A DNA stretch of 64,000 bases from assembly GCA_965220235.1 (NCBI GenBank), contig OZ244815.1:3162001-3226000 (forward strand). The letters are read 5' to 3'. The stretch is from Bin55 sp965220235. Its GTDB lineage: Bacteria; Pseudomonadota; Gammaproteobacteria; Pseudomonadales; Azotimanducaceae. The first letter of the stretch is position 1. Each line of letters opens with the position of its first letter. Made by a program: the position numbers and the translations under genes. Below, in pieces: positions 16,505-25,832 of this stretch. The notes under the pieces are model-generated. The model worked only from the letters and a program-made list of their open reading frames with translations, was not told the origin of the DNA and did no database searches.

Positions 16505-16896
16505 ATTCAATCGACCATGTGGCGATTCCGATTGTCAATATCGATGCCATGCGTTCGTTCTACGAAGCAATTGGTTTTGGTTGGGATATCTCTAACGCGC
16601 CGCATCTCTTTGCAGTCACATTGGGGAATCAAAAGCTAAATTTCCACTCTCCTTCGCTATGGCAAAACTCAAAGTTCACGCTTCGTGGACCAACCGCCAA
16701 GCCAGGGTGTGGCGATTTCTGTTTTGTATGGGGATCAGATCAGCACAAATTACTCGAGAAAATAAAGCAACTCGACATTCTTGTGATCGAAGGTCCTGTC
16801 GAACGCCTTGGTGGCGCAGGGATCGGGAGCAGTATCTACGTACGCGACCCAGACCAAAACCTAGTTGAGTTTATTTGCTACGCGACTGGATCCTAG
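16495..16896 (+). CDS. VOC-family (glyoxalase/bleomycin resistance-like) protein
   Basis: About 133 residues with the vicinal-oxygen-chelate fold: IDHVAIPIVNIDAMRSFYEAIGF at the start and YVRDPDQNLVEF at the end. Function within the family is unknown. The start is uncertain: TTG at 16495 overlaps the uppP stop by 10 bases, and longer frames run deep into uppP. Its TAG stop shares CTAG with the oppositely directed ssb stop. Confidence 0.8.
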   Translation: MAVDSIDHVAIPIVNIDAMRSFYEAIGFGWDISNAPHLFAVTLGNQKLNFHSPSLWQNSKFTLRGPTAKPGCGDFCFVWGSDQHKLLEKIKQLDILVIEGPVERLGGAGIGSSIYVRDPDQNLVEFICYATGS

Positions 16897-17399
16897 AAAG
16901 GTAAATCGTCATCTAGATCTGAACCAACCTCAGTGTCGGCTTGCGTAGTCTCTCCGCCGCCGTACGATGGTTGCGAGGACTGTGATCGTTCAAAGTTACC
17001 ACCTCGACCGCCTGTTGGCGCCGGTCGGTCATATTGCGTATTGGCAGGTCCGGCGCTGGCGTCTGCCCGGTCGAGCATGATCATTTCCCGACAGTTCACT
17101 TCAGTGCGGTAATGGGTCTGACCTTCGCGCTCAAACTGACGAGTCTGCAGCTCTCCTTCGACGTAAACATGGCTGCCTTTACGCAGGTACTGACTCGCAA
17201 CTTCTGCCAGCCTCCCCCAACAAACGATGTTATGCCAGTCCGTCCTTTCTCTTCGTTGATTCGTCGCTTGATCCGTCCAGGTCTTCCCCGTGGCGATACT
17301 GAACGTCGTCATCGAATTGCCGCTCTGCATGTAACGAATTTCTGGATCTCTACCCAAATTACCAATTAGTTGAACTTTGTTTAGGCTACGTCCCGCCAT
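16893..17399 (-). CDS. ssb: Single-stranded DNA-binding protein
   Basis: Homotetrameric OB-fold protein covering single-stranded DNA in replication and repair. Residues 1-110 carry the SSB signatures NKVQLIGNLGRDPEIRYMQSG and DWHNIVCWGRLAE. A Gly/Ser/Gln-rich linker leads to the acidic tip DDDLPF that binds partner proteins. The stop overlaps that of the convergent VOC gene. Confidence 0.97.
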   Translation of the reverse strand: MAGRSLNKVQLIGNLGRDPEIRYMQSGNSMTTFSIATGKTWTDQATNQRRERTDWHNIVCWGRLAEVASQYLRKGSHVYVEGELQTRQFEREGQTHYRTEVNCREMIMLDRADASAGPANTQYDRPAPTGGRGGNFERSQSSQPSYGGGETTQADTEVGSDLDDDLPF

Positions 17400-17543
17400 T
17401 TCCTTAATCCTCTAAATCTTGTCTCTTTAGTCTGTACGCAACAGCGAAACTCTACACTCGTCACATCAGTCTCTCCATCGCTTTTCTCTTAACAGACCCT
17501 TTCTCGGTTCGCGATGCGACGTCTCACGTCCAAGTTTAACGAA

Positions 17544-18767
17544 TTAGCTGGTTTTGCGCGATGTTGAACTTGCTGCCGAATACCCAGGTGGCCTACCGCG
17601 TTCCCATACGTGTGCTCTCGCAACCTCTTCGTTCAGGTCGGCACCCCACCCCGGACGCGAAGGAATGATCGCATGTCCTTCTTCGATTACGAGAGGTTCT
17701 GTGATTAGGTCGTCCTTCCATGGCACGTCGTCGATGTCGATCTCACAAATCCGTACATTGGGGGAAACAGCACAAAGGTGCAGTGAATGTAGTGTGGATA
17801 AGTGCGAGTAGTAGTTGTGGGGCGCGCAGTTGACCTCAAAGGTCTCCGCCATTTCAACGACACGTTTTGAGTTGGCGTACCCATTCCACGGCACATCGAC
17901 CATGCAGACATCCATCGACCGTGCTTCGAAATATCGACGATATTCGCGTGTCGTAAATAGGTTTTCACCAGAGCATACCGGCACCCGCACAGCATCGCGA
18001 ATCTCACGTAAGCCGTCAGGTTCGTACATGTCGATCTCAACCCACATCATGTTGAGGTCTTCGAGCACGCGACAGATGCGCGTTGCTGCCTCTACACGAA
18101 AGTTGAAGTTCAAATCCAACGCGATATCAACGTGGGGACCGACCGCATCACGAAACGTTCCGATTTGGGTGCGAATATGTTCTAACAAAGCGTTGGTGAT
18201 CGTGCCATCCGTGGTTCCTTCGCCCCCGCCAAATCCAGGTCGATAGGTCCTTGCCTCCTCTCCTGGATAGATGATGTTTGTCTTGAGCGCCGTAAAACCA
18301 CGTTCGACAACTTCCTTGCCAAGCGCCGTTACGTCATTCCAAGTACGAAGCGGCGGTACGCCAATAATCTCCCAATTTCCCGCACGCGAACTACCGCAAT
18401 GAGACCAATAAACGCGTTGACGGGTACGCATTGGACCTCCGACTAGCTCGTATACGGGTACGCCGAGTGCCTTTGCTTTGATGTCCCACAGTGCAAGTTC
18501 AATACCCGCAATGGCTTTTGCCGCGATCCCTCCAGGGCTTTGTCGAGCGACTCGATACATATCCCAGTACCGCATCTCGATCGGTCGTGGATCCTTACCT
18601 ACCAAGATCGTCTGTAGTTCCTGCGCCGTACCAACGACACTATATGGCAACCTTCCATCGGAGCATTCGCCGTATCCCGTAATGCCTTCGTCTGTGTGTA
18701 CCGCGACAAACGACCACGGTCGCCAACCAGCATCAACGACGAACGTCTCTAATCCCGTTATCTTCAT
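17544..18767 (-). CDS. Mandelate racemase/muconate lactonizing (enolase superfamily) enzyme
   Basis: A 407-residue member of the enolase superfamily with an N-terminal capping domain and a (beta/alpha)7-beta barrel. Probable Mg ligands are the Asp in ALDLNFN, the first Glu in MWVEIDMYEP and the Glu in CSGENL. The wording resembles sugar-acid dehydratases such as galactonate dehydratase, but the substrate cannot be fixed. It begins with ATG and stands alone on the minus strand after ssb. Confidence 0.85.
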   Translation of the reverse strand: MKITGLETFVVDAGWRPWSFVAVHTDEGITGYGECSDGRLPYSVVGTAQELQTILVGKDPRPIEMRYWDMYRVARQSPGGIAAKAIAGIELALWDIKAKALGVPVYELVGGPMRTRQRVYWSHCGSSRAGNWEIIGVPPLRTWNDVTALGKEVVERGFTALKTNIIYPGEEARTYRPGFGGGEGTTDGTITNALLEHIRTQIGTFRDAVGPHVDIALDLNFNFRVEAATRICRVLEDLNMMWVEIDMYEPDGLREIRDAVRVPVCSGENLFTTREYRRYFEARSMDVCMVDVPWNGYANSKRVVEMAETFEVNCAPHNYYSHLSTLHSLHLCAVSPNVRICEIDIDDVPWKDDLITEPLVIEEGHAIIPSRPGWGADLNEEVARAHVWERGRPPGYSAASSTSRKTS

Positions 18768-18807
18768 TGAATATCTCTAATCCAGGTTCGTCTTATCGAC
18801 TTTTCAG

Positions 18808-19920
18808 TTAGTGCGTGATTGCAACTTGATGGTGAGTCGCCGTTCGATAGTGCTCTGCGATCGTGCGCGGGGCCTTACCGTTTTGCGCATATGCGCCGTA
18901 GTCACTATATGGCTCCTCCGCGAGCAATCGCAATATCGTGTGTATGTGGTCGGATCTCACGTCGTTGTATTCGATAAGCATCCGATTCGGAATGAAGATC
19001 CGATAGTAGATGTCCTCGTTGCGATTGTCGTAAACGACGAAACCGTCATTCAGGGAATCATCCACGGTAGCTCGTACCCGCCCTGCAAACGGTTCAGCCA
19101 GGTTGTTGATGTACTCGTCGATTACCTCGTTCACAAGAATGGCTGATCGATCTGAAAGCGCACCAATTCGCGCACCGACGCCTTCAAACTGCGATACGTC
19201 GTACGTCCGCCCTCGATCTAGTTGTCCTCGACCAGATCCCACAAGAACGTCTCGACCTATCAATGAATCCTGCTTAGCTTGCATGCGCTCATCTTCGTTG
19301 AACGCAGCGATTAAATCCCTTCCGAGGCGTGACTCATCCTTTAATGGTGCATCGCCATTCACGCTCAACGGCTGCGTGCCAATGAAAGCCGGTGCCAAGA
19401 GTACGTCAGCTTCTTGAACCAGGAAGTTGAGTGCAAGATGATGCCCGTCCACTTGGAATCCCCATGCGCCATCTTGCTCCGGATCACCGAACATTGCCAC
19501 GGTGTGGGAACCAAGTGGCGTCGCTCGCGCAACTTGCGTGATTTCATTAGTGATGAGTTTCGCTTTCGCAAGGCCAGATTCGCTCATAAATGCAGCAACC
19601 AATGACCATGCCAGCTGTTGTTGCTCCCTCGACATCTCGCGAAGTTCGATGCCACCAGATCGATCACCGGGCACATTAGTCCATGAGTGCATTTCCGAAT
19701 CACCGAGACAATAACGAACTCGCTCCGTCATGCTTGCATCCAGCGATTTCATCCATCGGACTGCAGCGTCAGTTATCTCTGAGATTCGAGGATCATCACT
19801 CTTGGCATACTCAAGTACGTCACACGTCGCGACGTCGCCCTCATCCGCGTTTGTGTCGGACTGAGCTGGTGCACATCCGGCTAGTAATACACTCAGAATT
19901 GCGAAGGCGACACAACGCAT
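18808..19920 (-). CDS. DUF3500-type lipoprotein
   Basis: A 370-residue exported lipoprotein with signal peptide and lipobox LLAGC (about residues 12-16). The phrases MSREQQQLAWSLVAAFMS and DGHHLALNF match the DUF3500 pattern, a family of unknown function. The ATG at 19920 was chosen as the start of the signal peptide. It lies 38 bases downstream of the AhpD-like selenoprotein gene on the same strand, so the two are probably co-transcribed. Confidence 0.8.
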   Translation of the reverse strand: MRCVAFAILSVLLAGCAPAQSDTNADEGDVATCDVLEYAKSDDPRISEITDAAVRWMKSLDASMTERVRYCLGDSEMHSWTNVPGDRSGGIELREMSREQQQLAWSLVAAFMSESGLAKAKLITNEITQVARATPLGSHTVAMFGDPEQDGAWGFQVDGHHLALNFLVQEADVLLAPAFIGTQPLSVNGDAPLKDESRLGRDLIAAFNEDERMQAKQDSLIGRDVLVGSGRGQLDRGRTYDVSQFEGVGARIGALSDRSAILVNEVIDEYINNLAEPFAGRVRATVDDSLNDGFVVYDNRNEDIYYRIFIPNRMLIEYNDVRSDHIHTILRLLAEEPYSDYGAYAQNGKAPRTIAEHYRTATHHQVAITH

Positions 19921-19958
19921 CAGATTTAATCGCCTTCTAAACTGCACCAACTCGTCAA

Positions 19959-21062
19959 CTACACGGAAACTTGGTCGTACTTGCGTGACTTTTCACTGTA
20001 CGAAAAGTCGTTGATCGCGAGTTGTGATCGCATCGAAACGGTCGATTCTGCGGGACCCGAGTCTAGCGGAATCCCAGTTGCATCCGCGATCCGCGTGATG
20101 CCATTGAACGCTGAAGCAACAGCGATAGCGTCCACCGTTTCTTGAGCACTCATGACGGAAACACTCTCCTCTCGCAATGTAGCGACGAGGTCCCAGTCTC
20201 GAGAAATGATGGCGTCAACTAGCTGGCCGAGTAAACGTCCGTGCTCTACTCCTGAATCGATTGTCGTATCCATTACGGCTTGAAGCTCAAACTCGCCGCT
20301 CCCACGGAGCAGCATGGCGTGCATCGTCGTTCAGTAGAAACACTGATTCAATGCGGATACGCGCGCCGCGATGAATTCAGCTTGACTCCTTGAAATCGAA
20401 ATGGGTAAGTTACTGATGTAATACGCTTGGCGCATCACCGTAAAGAACAAAGCGATCGCGGCTGGAACCAACCCCATCGCCCGAATAATGTTCGCCTGTC
20501 TCGGGATGCCAACCTCATTCAATTCTCCATCTCTGGGTGCAAGACGAACCCACGCGCCATCGTCTACAAGATCCGGCGGTTCTTGACCCGTCGGCGGCGC
20601 TTCAGACCCAGGAAGCGTTTCAGGCACGTCCAAGCCGAGCCCCTGGTGTAGCGTATCGATCACGACTGACGTTGCAACTATCCCAATGAGCTCAACATAT
20701 TCGTTGTCGGTCATGCCATTTGCGAGTGCGTTGTCAAACACGGACTTGCTCATACGTGCAGGATCACTTCGAATACGATGGATGACATCAATAGCGACGG
20801 GAGGTAAATCAGTGACTGAATCGTGATCACCATCTACCGCATTCGGTGATAGCGCGTTCAATCGACGTTGACATAGATCGCACACGAGACTCTGTCGCGC
20901 TTCACGGATGATCGCCATGCGGTCATGACCCGACCAGAACGGACCACTCTCACCCAACCGTTCCCATACCTCGGCATATGCCTCGATCGTCGCTTGCCGA
21001 ACAGGATATGAACAGTTCTCGAAGAGCTTTGCTCGCATTGATTTCGCCATCAGCTCGCCCAT
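19959..21062 (-). CDS. AhpD/carboxymuconolactone decarboxylase-like protein with in-frame TGA; probable selenoprotein
   Basis: One 368-codon gene if TGA at 20331-20333 is read as selenocysteine; otherwise a 243-residue and a 121-residue fragment. Residues 241-244 read Cys-Phe-Tyr-TGA, followed by T-T-M-H-A-M-L-L-R, the AhpD-type C-x-x-C-x-x-x-H redox motif with the second Cys replaced. The frame stays open for 123 sense codons after the TGA, and that part continues the same fold. The N-terminal half has a second CDLC site in a similar ARQSLVCDLCQRR setting. A hairpin fitting a bacterial SECIS follows. AhpD-like selenoproteins with CxxU are known. ATG at 21062 was chosen; GTG at 21065 and ATG at 21050 are alternatives. 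A nonsense mutation from a Cys codon is the alternative explanation. Confidence 0.82.
20295..20313 (-). promoter_or_regulatory. Putative bacterial SECIS element
   Basis: On the mRNA, GCUGCUCC pairs with GGAGCGGC (8 bp, one G-U) around a GUG loop. The stem begins 17 bases after the UGA and the apical loop lies 25 bases after it, with G in the first loop position. These match the published general form of bacterial SECIS elements (a short stem, a small loop with an early G, and a loop some 16-37 bases after the UGA). No bulged U like that of E. coli fdhF is evident. Confidence 0.65.
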
Positions 21063-21396
21063 CACGTTTCAAGACTTACAGTAGCACAGATTAAACACGA
21101 CTGCGACGAAAGATCAGAAGAGTTCCTCTAATCATTTACATGCAGCTCGCTAGCGCGGTTAGTTCAATTCTCACATCGACGAGCAGTACAGAATCTCCTA
21201 TTTACACCGGTTTTCGTATTCGACAACCCGTCTCCCATCGATGAGCTTAATATCTACTTGGTTAGAGGTACGTATAGCCACTCAAAGACCGCACTCGAAT
21301 CGCATCTTCGAAACAAGGTAAGTTCGTAGATCGATTCGGCTTCAACGTTAAGGTTGCAAGTTTCGGGTTAGAGTCCAGCCTGGCAAGGAGATTTGT
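21063..21396. other. Divergent intergenic region without a visible gene
   Basis: This 334-base stretch separates the divergent AhpD-like gene and the N-acyl-D-amino-acid deacylase. It must hold both promoters, but I see no confident -35/-10 pair, operator or RNA gene. The only clear signal is AAGGAG six bases before the ATG at 21397. Confidence 0.5.
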
Positions 21397-23046
21397 ATGA
21401 GTTCGCTCCTCATCAAGAACGGTACAGTCGTTGACGGCACAGGCGTAGCGCCAGTTCGTCGCGACGTCGCGATTAATGAAGGAAAAATCATCGCTAGTCT
21501 GTCAAATCCCGATCAAGTCATCGACGCCACCGATCGCGTCGTTAGTCCGGGTTTTATCGACATTCACACCCACTTTGATCCGCAGTTGTGCTGGGATGGT
21601 CTCGCGACACCTTCTTTAGAGCACGGCGTCACAACGGTCGTCATTGGCAATTGCTCGTTATCTCTCGCACCTGTTAAACCGGAAGGTACGAGGAAACTGA
21701 TTTCGATGTTTCAGGTCATTGAGGACATCAAGAAACCAACGTTCGATGCCGCGGTCCCGTGGTGCTGGGAGACATTCCCAGAATATCTAGATTTCATCCG
21801 TGGCAAGCTCGGCGTCAATGTCGGCGCGTTAGTAGGTCACTCCGCAGTTCGCTATTACGTTATGGGTAAGGAAAGTCAAGAACGTGCCGCGACAACCTCT
21901 GAAATCGACGCGATGTGTTCGATCGTCGACGAGGCGATGGCCGCAGGCGCACTCGGAATCTCAAGCTCATACCTGGATATGGACGAGGAGATGCGACCTG
22001 TTCCAAGCCGCTTTGCTAAGGTCGATGAGAAAGTTGCGCTCGCGAAAGCCATGGCAGTGCATGGACGAGGAATTTGGCAGGTTGTCCCATACATCGTCGA
22101 CCCTGAGCAAGCGATCGCAAACATCAGGGAACTCGGTGACATCAGCCTAGCCGCGGGGATTCCTTGTAGCTATCAACCTCTTCTAGGTTCTGGTGGTCGT
22201 GCACTTGAGGATCAGGTCAGCGCGTTGACAGAACAACACGCAAGAGGTGCACGTGTGTATGGACAAACCATGCCTCGTACATTCGATATGAACATGCGGT
22301 TATCTGAGACGAGCATGCTTCTTTATGGCTATCCGACTTGGAAGACCATCATGGACTTACCTGCGGATGAGCGAGCAACCAAGTTCGGCGATGCGACTGC
22401 TCGAGAACAGCTCGTAAGCGAAATGGCTCCCCGGGACGGCAGAGTTTTCAGCATCGCACAGATGACCGTCGGAGATGTTTACAGCGAAGAAAACAAGCCG
22501 TATCAAGGACGCAAGATCGCGGAAATCGCTGAATCCGAAGGTAAGGAAATTGGTGAAGTAGTACTAGACCTATCGCTTCGTGACAACCTCGATACGGAAT
22601 TTAAGCTTGAAGGCGTTGTTAATGCCGATCAAGAAGCTGTCGTAAGATTGATCGACAGCCCAGTTTGTCATTTCGGTGCGTCCGACGCGGGTGCACATAT
22701 CACACAGTTCTGCGGCACCGGAGACACCACCTATCTACTGTCTCATTTCGTACGCGAGTCAGGCAGTATCTCCCTTGAGCGTGGCGTGCAGTGTATGACA
22801 AGCGAACTGGCGCGAGACTGGGGAATTCGAGACCGGGGTACGCTTGAAACGGGACAAGCCGCCGATGTCGTGATCTTTGATGCGGAAAAGGTGAAAATCA
22901 CGAAAGAGGAATTTGTAGACGACTTCCCTGGTGAGGCCAGACGTTATGTCCGTCGAGCATCAGGTTTTGAACACGTACTCGTAAACGGCGAGGTGGTCTA
23001 CAGCGCTGGAGGTTACTCCGACGCCAGACCAGGTGAAATTGTCTGA
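21397..23046 (+). CDS. N-acyl-D-amino-acid deacylase family amidohydrolase
   Basis: Zinc-dependent amidohydrolase of the D-aminoacylase branch, 549 residues, normal for the family. The metal site begins with HTH in FIDIHTHFD (about residue 58), and the NC in VVIGNCSLSLAP supplies the typical Cys ligand. SDAGAHITQFCGTGDTT and the C-terminal RGTLETGQAADVVIFD are family hallmarks. Likely hydrolyses an N-acylated D-amino acid or related amide; the substrate is unknown. AAGGAG precedes the ATG at ideal spacing. Confidence 0.92.
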   Translation: MSSLLIKNGTVVDGTGVAPVRRDVAINEGKIIASLSNPDQVIDATDRVVSPGFIDIHTHFDPQLCWDGLATPSLEHGVTTVVIGNCSLSLAPVKPEGTRKLISMFQVIEDIKKPTFDAAVPWCWETFPEYLDFIRGKLGVNVGALVGHSAVRYYVMGKESQERAATTSEIDAMCSIVDEAMAAGALGISSSYLDMDEEMRPVPSRFAKVDEKVALAKAMAVHGRGIWQVVPYIVDPEQAIANIRELGDISLAAGIPCSYQPLLGSGGRALEDQVSALTEQHARGARVYGQTMPRTFDMNMRLSETSMLLYGYPTWKTIMDLPADERATKFGDATAREQLVSEMAPRDGRVFSIAQMTVGDVYSEENKPYQGRKIAEIAESEGKEIGEVVLDLSLRDNLDTEFKLEGVVNADQEAVVRLIDSPVCHFGASDAGAHITQFCGTGDTTYLLSHFVRESGSISLERGVQCMTSELARDWGIRDRGTLETGQAADVVIFDAEKVKITKEEFVDDFPGEARRYVRRASGFEHVLVNGEVVYSAGGYSDARPGEIV

Positions 23047-23171
23047 CGAGAAATCTAAACGAGGGTAGATCATGCGATTCGCAGCAAACCGCGTATGAGA
23101 TCGCGCTTCCCCATTTCGATGGATCGTTCATTTTTGTCGCTACGACTTGCTAATTCGAGACAGAGGTCCAA

Positions 23172-23843
23172 GTGGAAATACTGATAGGCATCATCGTCAT
23201 CGTTGTGGTGATCGTGTGGTTCAAGAGCCAATCTTCCGAAAGCAGTAAACCGGGTATGCGATTTACACCCGCCAAAACCCGAAGTGACGCCACAATTGAA
23301 TTTCGATCGCTTCTTGAGCAAGGTAAGTCACTTGTCGCACTAGGCGACGAACTACCATTCGGCATAAACTACATGAAATCCGAACAGCCCATCATCGCGG
23401 TCGACAACGTCTCGTTCATTCGCAACCGATCGGAGTACATTGCGGGAAACGCCGGCGTATCCGTTCGCGTCATGAAAGGGGTGAGTTTCCGCACCGGCGG
23501 TACGAAAGGCCGTCGAATCGAGACACCCCATGTTCTTGACAACGGAACCCTCGTCGCAACGACGAAGTGTTTCTACTTTATCGGCGACCGAAACACCGCG
23601 AAGTACCCGTATCAAAAACTCATGATGTGTCGGATCGACAGAAGTGGCAGAATCATTGAGCTGACGAAGAACACTTCGAACGCGAAGACTGAGTACTTCG
23701 AACACCGCGGATCTAGTGCGTCTAATCCGATGGAAGCGGCCTATCTAACGTTCGAGTATTTCGCAACGAATCCAGATGCGGGTTCAATGTCCTATTCAGA
23801 TGACCTTGGCGATGTACTGCTTGTAGCTGGCGATCACGACTAA
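23172..23843 (+). CDS. Hypothetical membrane-anchored protein
   Basis: A 223-residue protein I cannot name. One strongly hydrophobic N-terminal segment (residues 2-17) is followed by a soluble domain. The stretch around DNGTLVATTKCFYFIGDRNTAKYPYQKL recalls bacterial PH-like domains (a 'gtl.lT..r..f.g' pattern), but only weakly. GTG start. It sits between the deacylase and a metallophosphoesterase, all on the plus strand. Confidence 0.65.
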   Translation: MEILIGIIVIVVVIVWFKSQSSESSKPGMRFTPAKTRSDATIEFRSLLEQGKSLVALGDELPFGINYMKSEQPIIAVDNVSFIRNRSEYIAGNAGVSVRVMKGVSFRTGGTKGRRIETPHVLDNGTLVATTKCFYFIGDRNTAKYPYQKLMMCRIDRSGRIIELTKNTSNAKTEYFEHRGSSASNPMEAAYLTFEYFATNPDAGSMSYSDDLGDVLLVAGDHD

Positions 23844-23937
23844 AACCTACCGTCCTAACATTCTTTCATTAAGTAGGTGCTCACTCCACTCCTCTTCGAT
23901 CACCCATACTTCAACCGCCGATGAATTCTGAGACGTC

Positions 23938-24996
23938 TTGAGACGCAACGCATTTCCCTTATTCGCACTCGTTTTCTACGTGGTCACCATCGCATACCCA
24001 GTCCTACGAGTCTGGTGGTGGTTCGAACCGACCGGAACGGTTTCGAACGTGCTGTCGACGCTACTGATGCTCGCATTCCTCGTCGTGCCGTTAGGGCTCT
24101 TCCTGAGCCGCTTCGTCTTCCGAATGCGAATGCCAACGCATCTCATGCCGTTGTTGTACTCTGCGATCGGTTGTTGTTTCTTGTTCTTTCCGGCGGTTCT
24201 GCTTCTTGAGCTCATTCGCTGGGTACCTGGATTTCCTCAAGGCCTCGAGAGTCCCATCGCAATCGCGTGTGTCGCGGTTTGCGCTGTCTATGCCATACTC
24301 AACGCACAACACCTGCATGTCAATACGGTGCGTCTCAATGGAAATCCAGATGTAGGCAAACACTCAATCGTTCAGCTTTCTGATGTTCATATCGGCTCTC
24401 GTTCGACGAAATATCTTGAGCGGATCGTCAGGAAAGTAAAAAAACTCGACCCAACTTGGGTCGTGATCACGGGCGACCTCCTTGACTCCTCTCAAATCGG
24501 ACACGCCGAACTCGAGCCGCTTAAGCAGATTGCGGATCGAACGCTACTCGTGACTGGAAACCATGAACGCTACGAAGGCATTGATCGCGTCACATCCATG
24601 CTTGAGTCGTTAGGTATCACAGTCTTGAGAAACGAGGAAGTGGATGAATTGCCGTTTCAATTCATTGGCATCGACGATCATGATTCACCGAGTCACCTCG
24701 TAGAACAGCTGAAGAGATTCGAGCCGTTGCAAAACGCATATCGCGTCCTGCTTTACCATCGTCCTCATGGAATGGAGCACGCGTCTAGATGGGGATTCGA
24801 CCTGATGCTAGTCGGTCACACTCATCGCGGACAGATATTTCCGTTTCATTTGATCGTACGAAGGTTCTTTCGATTGATCCATGGCACACATCGCTTTGGA
24901 CGTATGACGTTACATATATCAAGCGGAACTGGTACGTGGGGACCTATATTGAGATTTGGAAGTCGTAACGAGATTACACGGGTTGTATTCGCGTAG
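23938..24996 (+). CDS. Membrane-anchored calcineurin-like metallophosphoesterase
   Basis: Four N-terminal hydrophobic segments (about residues 5-125) precede a metallophosphoesterase domain with the ordered motifs SDVHIG, GDLLDS, GNHE, LYHRPHG and GHTHRGQ. This arrangement resembles YkuE/YaeI-like phosphodiesterases, whose substrates are mostly lipid- or nucleotide-linked. The TTG start at 23938 is uncertain because no good ribosome-binding site is visible. Confidence 0.87.
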   Translation: MRRNAFPLFALVFYVVTIAYPVLRVWWWFEPTGTVSNVLSTLLMLAFLVVPLGLFLSRFVFRMRMPTHLMPLLYSAIGCCFLFFPAVLLLELIRWVPGFPQGLESPIAIACVAVCAVYAILNAQHLHVNTVRLNGNPDVGKHSIVQLSDVHIGSRSTKYLERIVRKVKKLDPTWVVITGDLLDSSQIGHAELEPLKQIADRTLLVTGNHERYEGIDRVTSMLESLGITVLRNEEVDELPFQFIGIDDHDSPSHLVEQLKRFEPLQNAYRVLLYHRPHGMEHASRWGFDLMLVGHTHRGQIFPFHLIVRRFFRLIHGTHRFGRMTLHISSGTGTWGPILRFGSRNEITRVVFA

Positions 24997-25048
24997 TCGT
25001 CTTTACTATCGAAATAACTTACTAGACCTTACGTATGCTCACGTGCCA

Positions 25049-25729
25049 TCAACCCATGAACTGCTTCCAAGTCGGAAGGTCCTTAACGTTTAAATAGGCA
25101 TTCGCCTTTTTGGTTTCGCCCATGGTTGCGTTTGGAACATGGCTGTAGTTATGCCCGGGCAACAACAACGTGTCGTCCGGTAACGCCTTTAGCTTTTCCA
25201 GACTGTGGAACATCTCTTCTGAATCTGATCCCGGTAAATCCACGCGACCGCAGCCGTCAATAAACAAAGTGTCGCCGGATACGAGCGTGTTCTTCACTCG
25301 GAAACACTGAGAACCTGGCGTATGTCCAGGCGTATGCAAGAACTCAACCTCAACAAGACCGATATCTAGTTTGTCTCCTGAATCCACTTTCTTAATGTCA
25401 GAATCTGAAATCCCGGTGACTTTTTGAACACCCTGCGCTTCGACACGATTCGCGTAGACCTTAACCGGACGTTTTTCCATGATCTGAGCCACGCCTTCGA
25501 TGCCTTCACCACGCATTGCACCGCCAACATGATCAGGATGGTAGTGCGTGACTAACACACTGTTCAGCACATACTCTTTTTCGTCCAAGTGGTTTAGTAA
25601 CGCATCGATATCCCACGCAGGATCGACCAGCGCAACTTCGCGGGTTGTCTTGGAACCAACGATGTATGTGAAGTTCAACATTGGGCCGATTTGAATCTGC
25701 TCAATGATCAACTCGTCGGAAAGCTGCAT
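25049..25729 (-). CDS. Metallo-beta-lactamase-fold hydrolase (glyoxalase II / persulfide dioxygenase-like)
   Basis: A 226-residue MBL-fold protein with the metal motif THYHPDHVGG, then TPGHTPGS and GDTLFIDGCGRVDLPGS, and a final PGHNYS. The GDTLF-GCGR-D pattern is shared by glyoxalase II and ETHE1-type persulfide dioxygenases. The insertion after HVGG suggests a distinct subgroup. ATG start. It is transcribed toward the metallophosphoesterase gene. Confidence 0.88.
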   Translation of the reverse strand: MQLSDELIIEQIQIGPMLNFTYIVGSKTTREVALVDPAWDIDALLNHLDEKEYVLNSVLVTHYHPDHVGGAMRGEGIEGVAQIMEKRPVKVYANRVEAQGVQKVTGISDSDIKKVDSGDKLDIGLVEVEFLHTPGHTPGSQCFRVKNTLVSGDTLFIDGCGRVDLPGSDSEEMFHSLEKLKALPDDTLLLPGHNYSHVPNATMGETKKANAYLNVKDLPTWKQFMG

Positions 25730-25832
25730 GATGACTCTTGTTACGAGATTTCGATGGCATTATCCACCGCGTCATTCTTAATAGACTTGCGTACACGGCA
25801 ATCGAGCTAGTAAACACTTACAAGGAGCTTCC

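Noticed and set aside
19959..20324. Treating the 121-codon frame as a separate gene
   Set aside because: Its start has no ribosome-binding site, and its sequence begins in mid-motif (His of the AhpD CxxC...H), continuing the upstream frame in phase.
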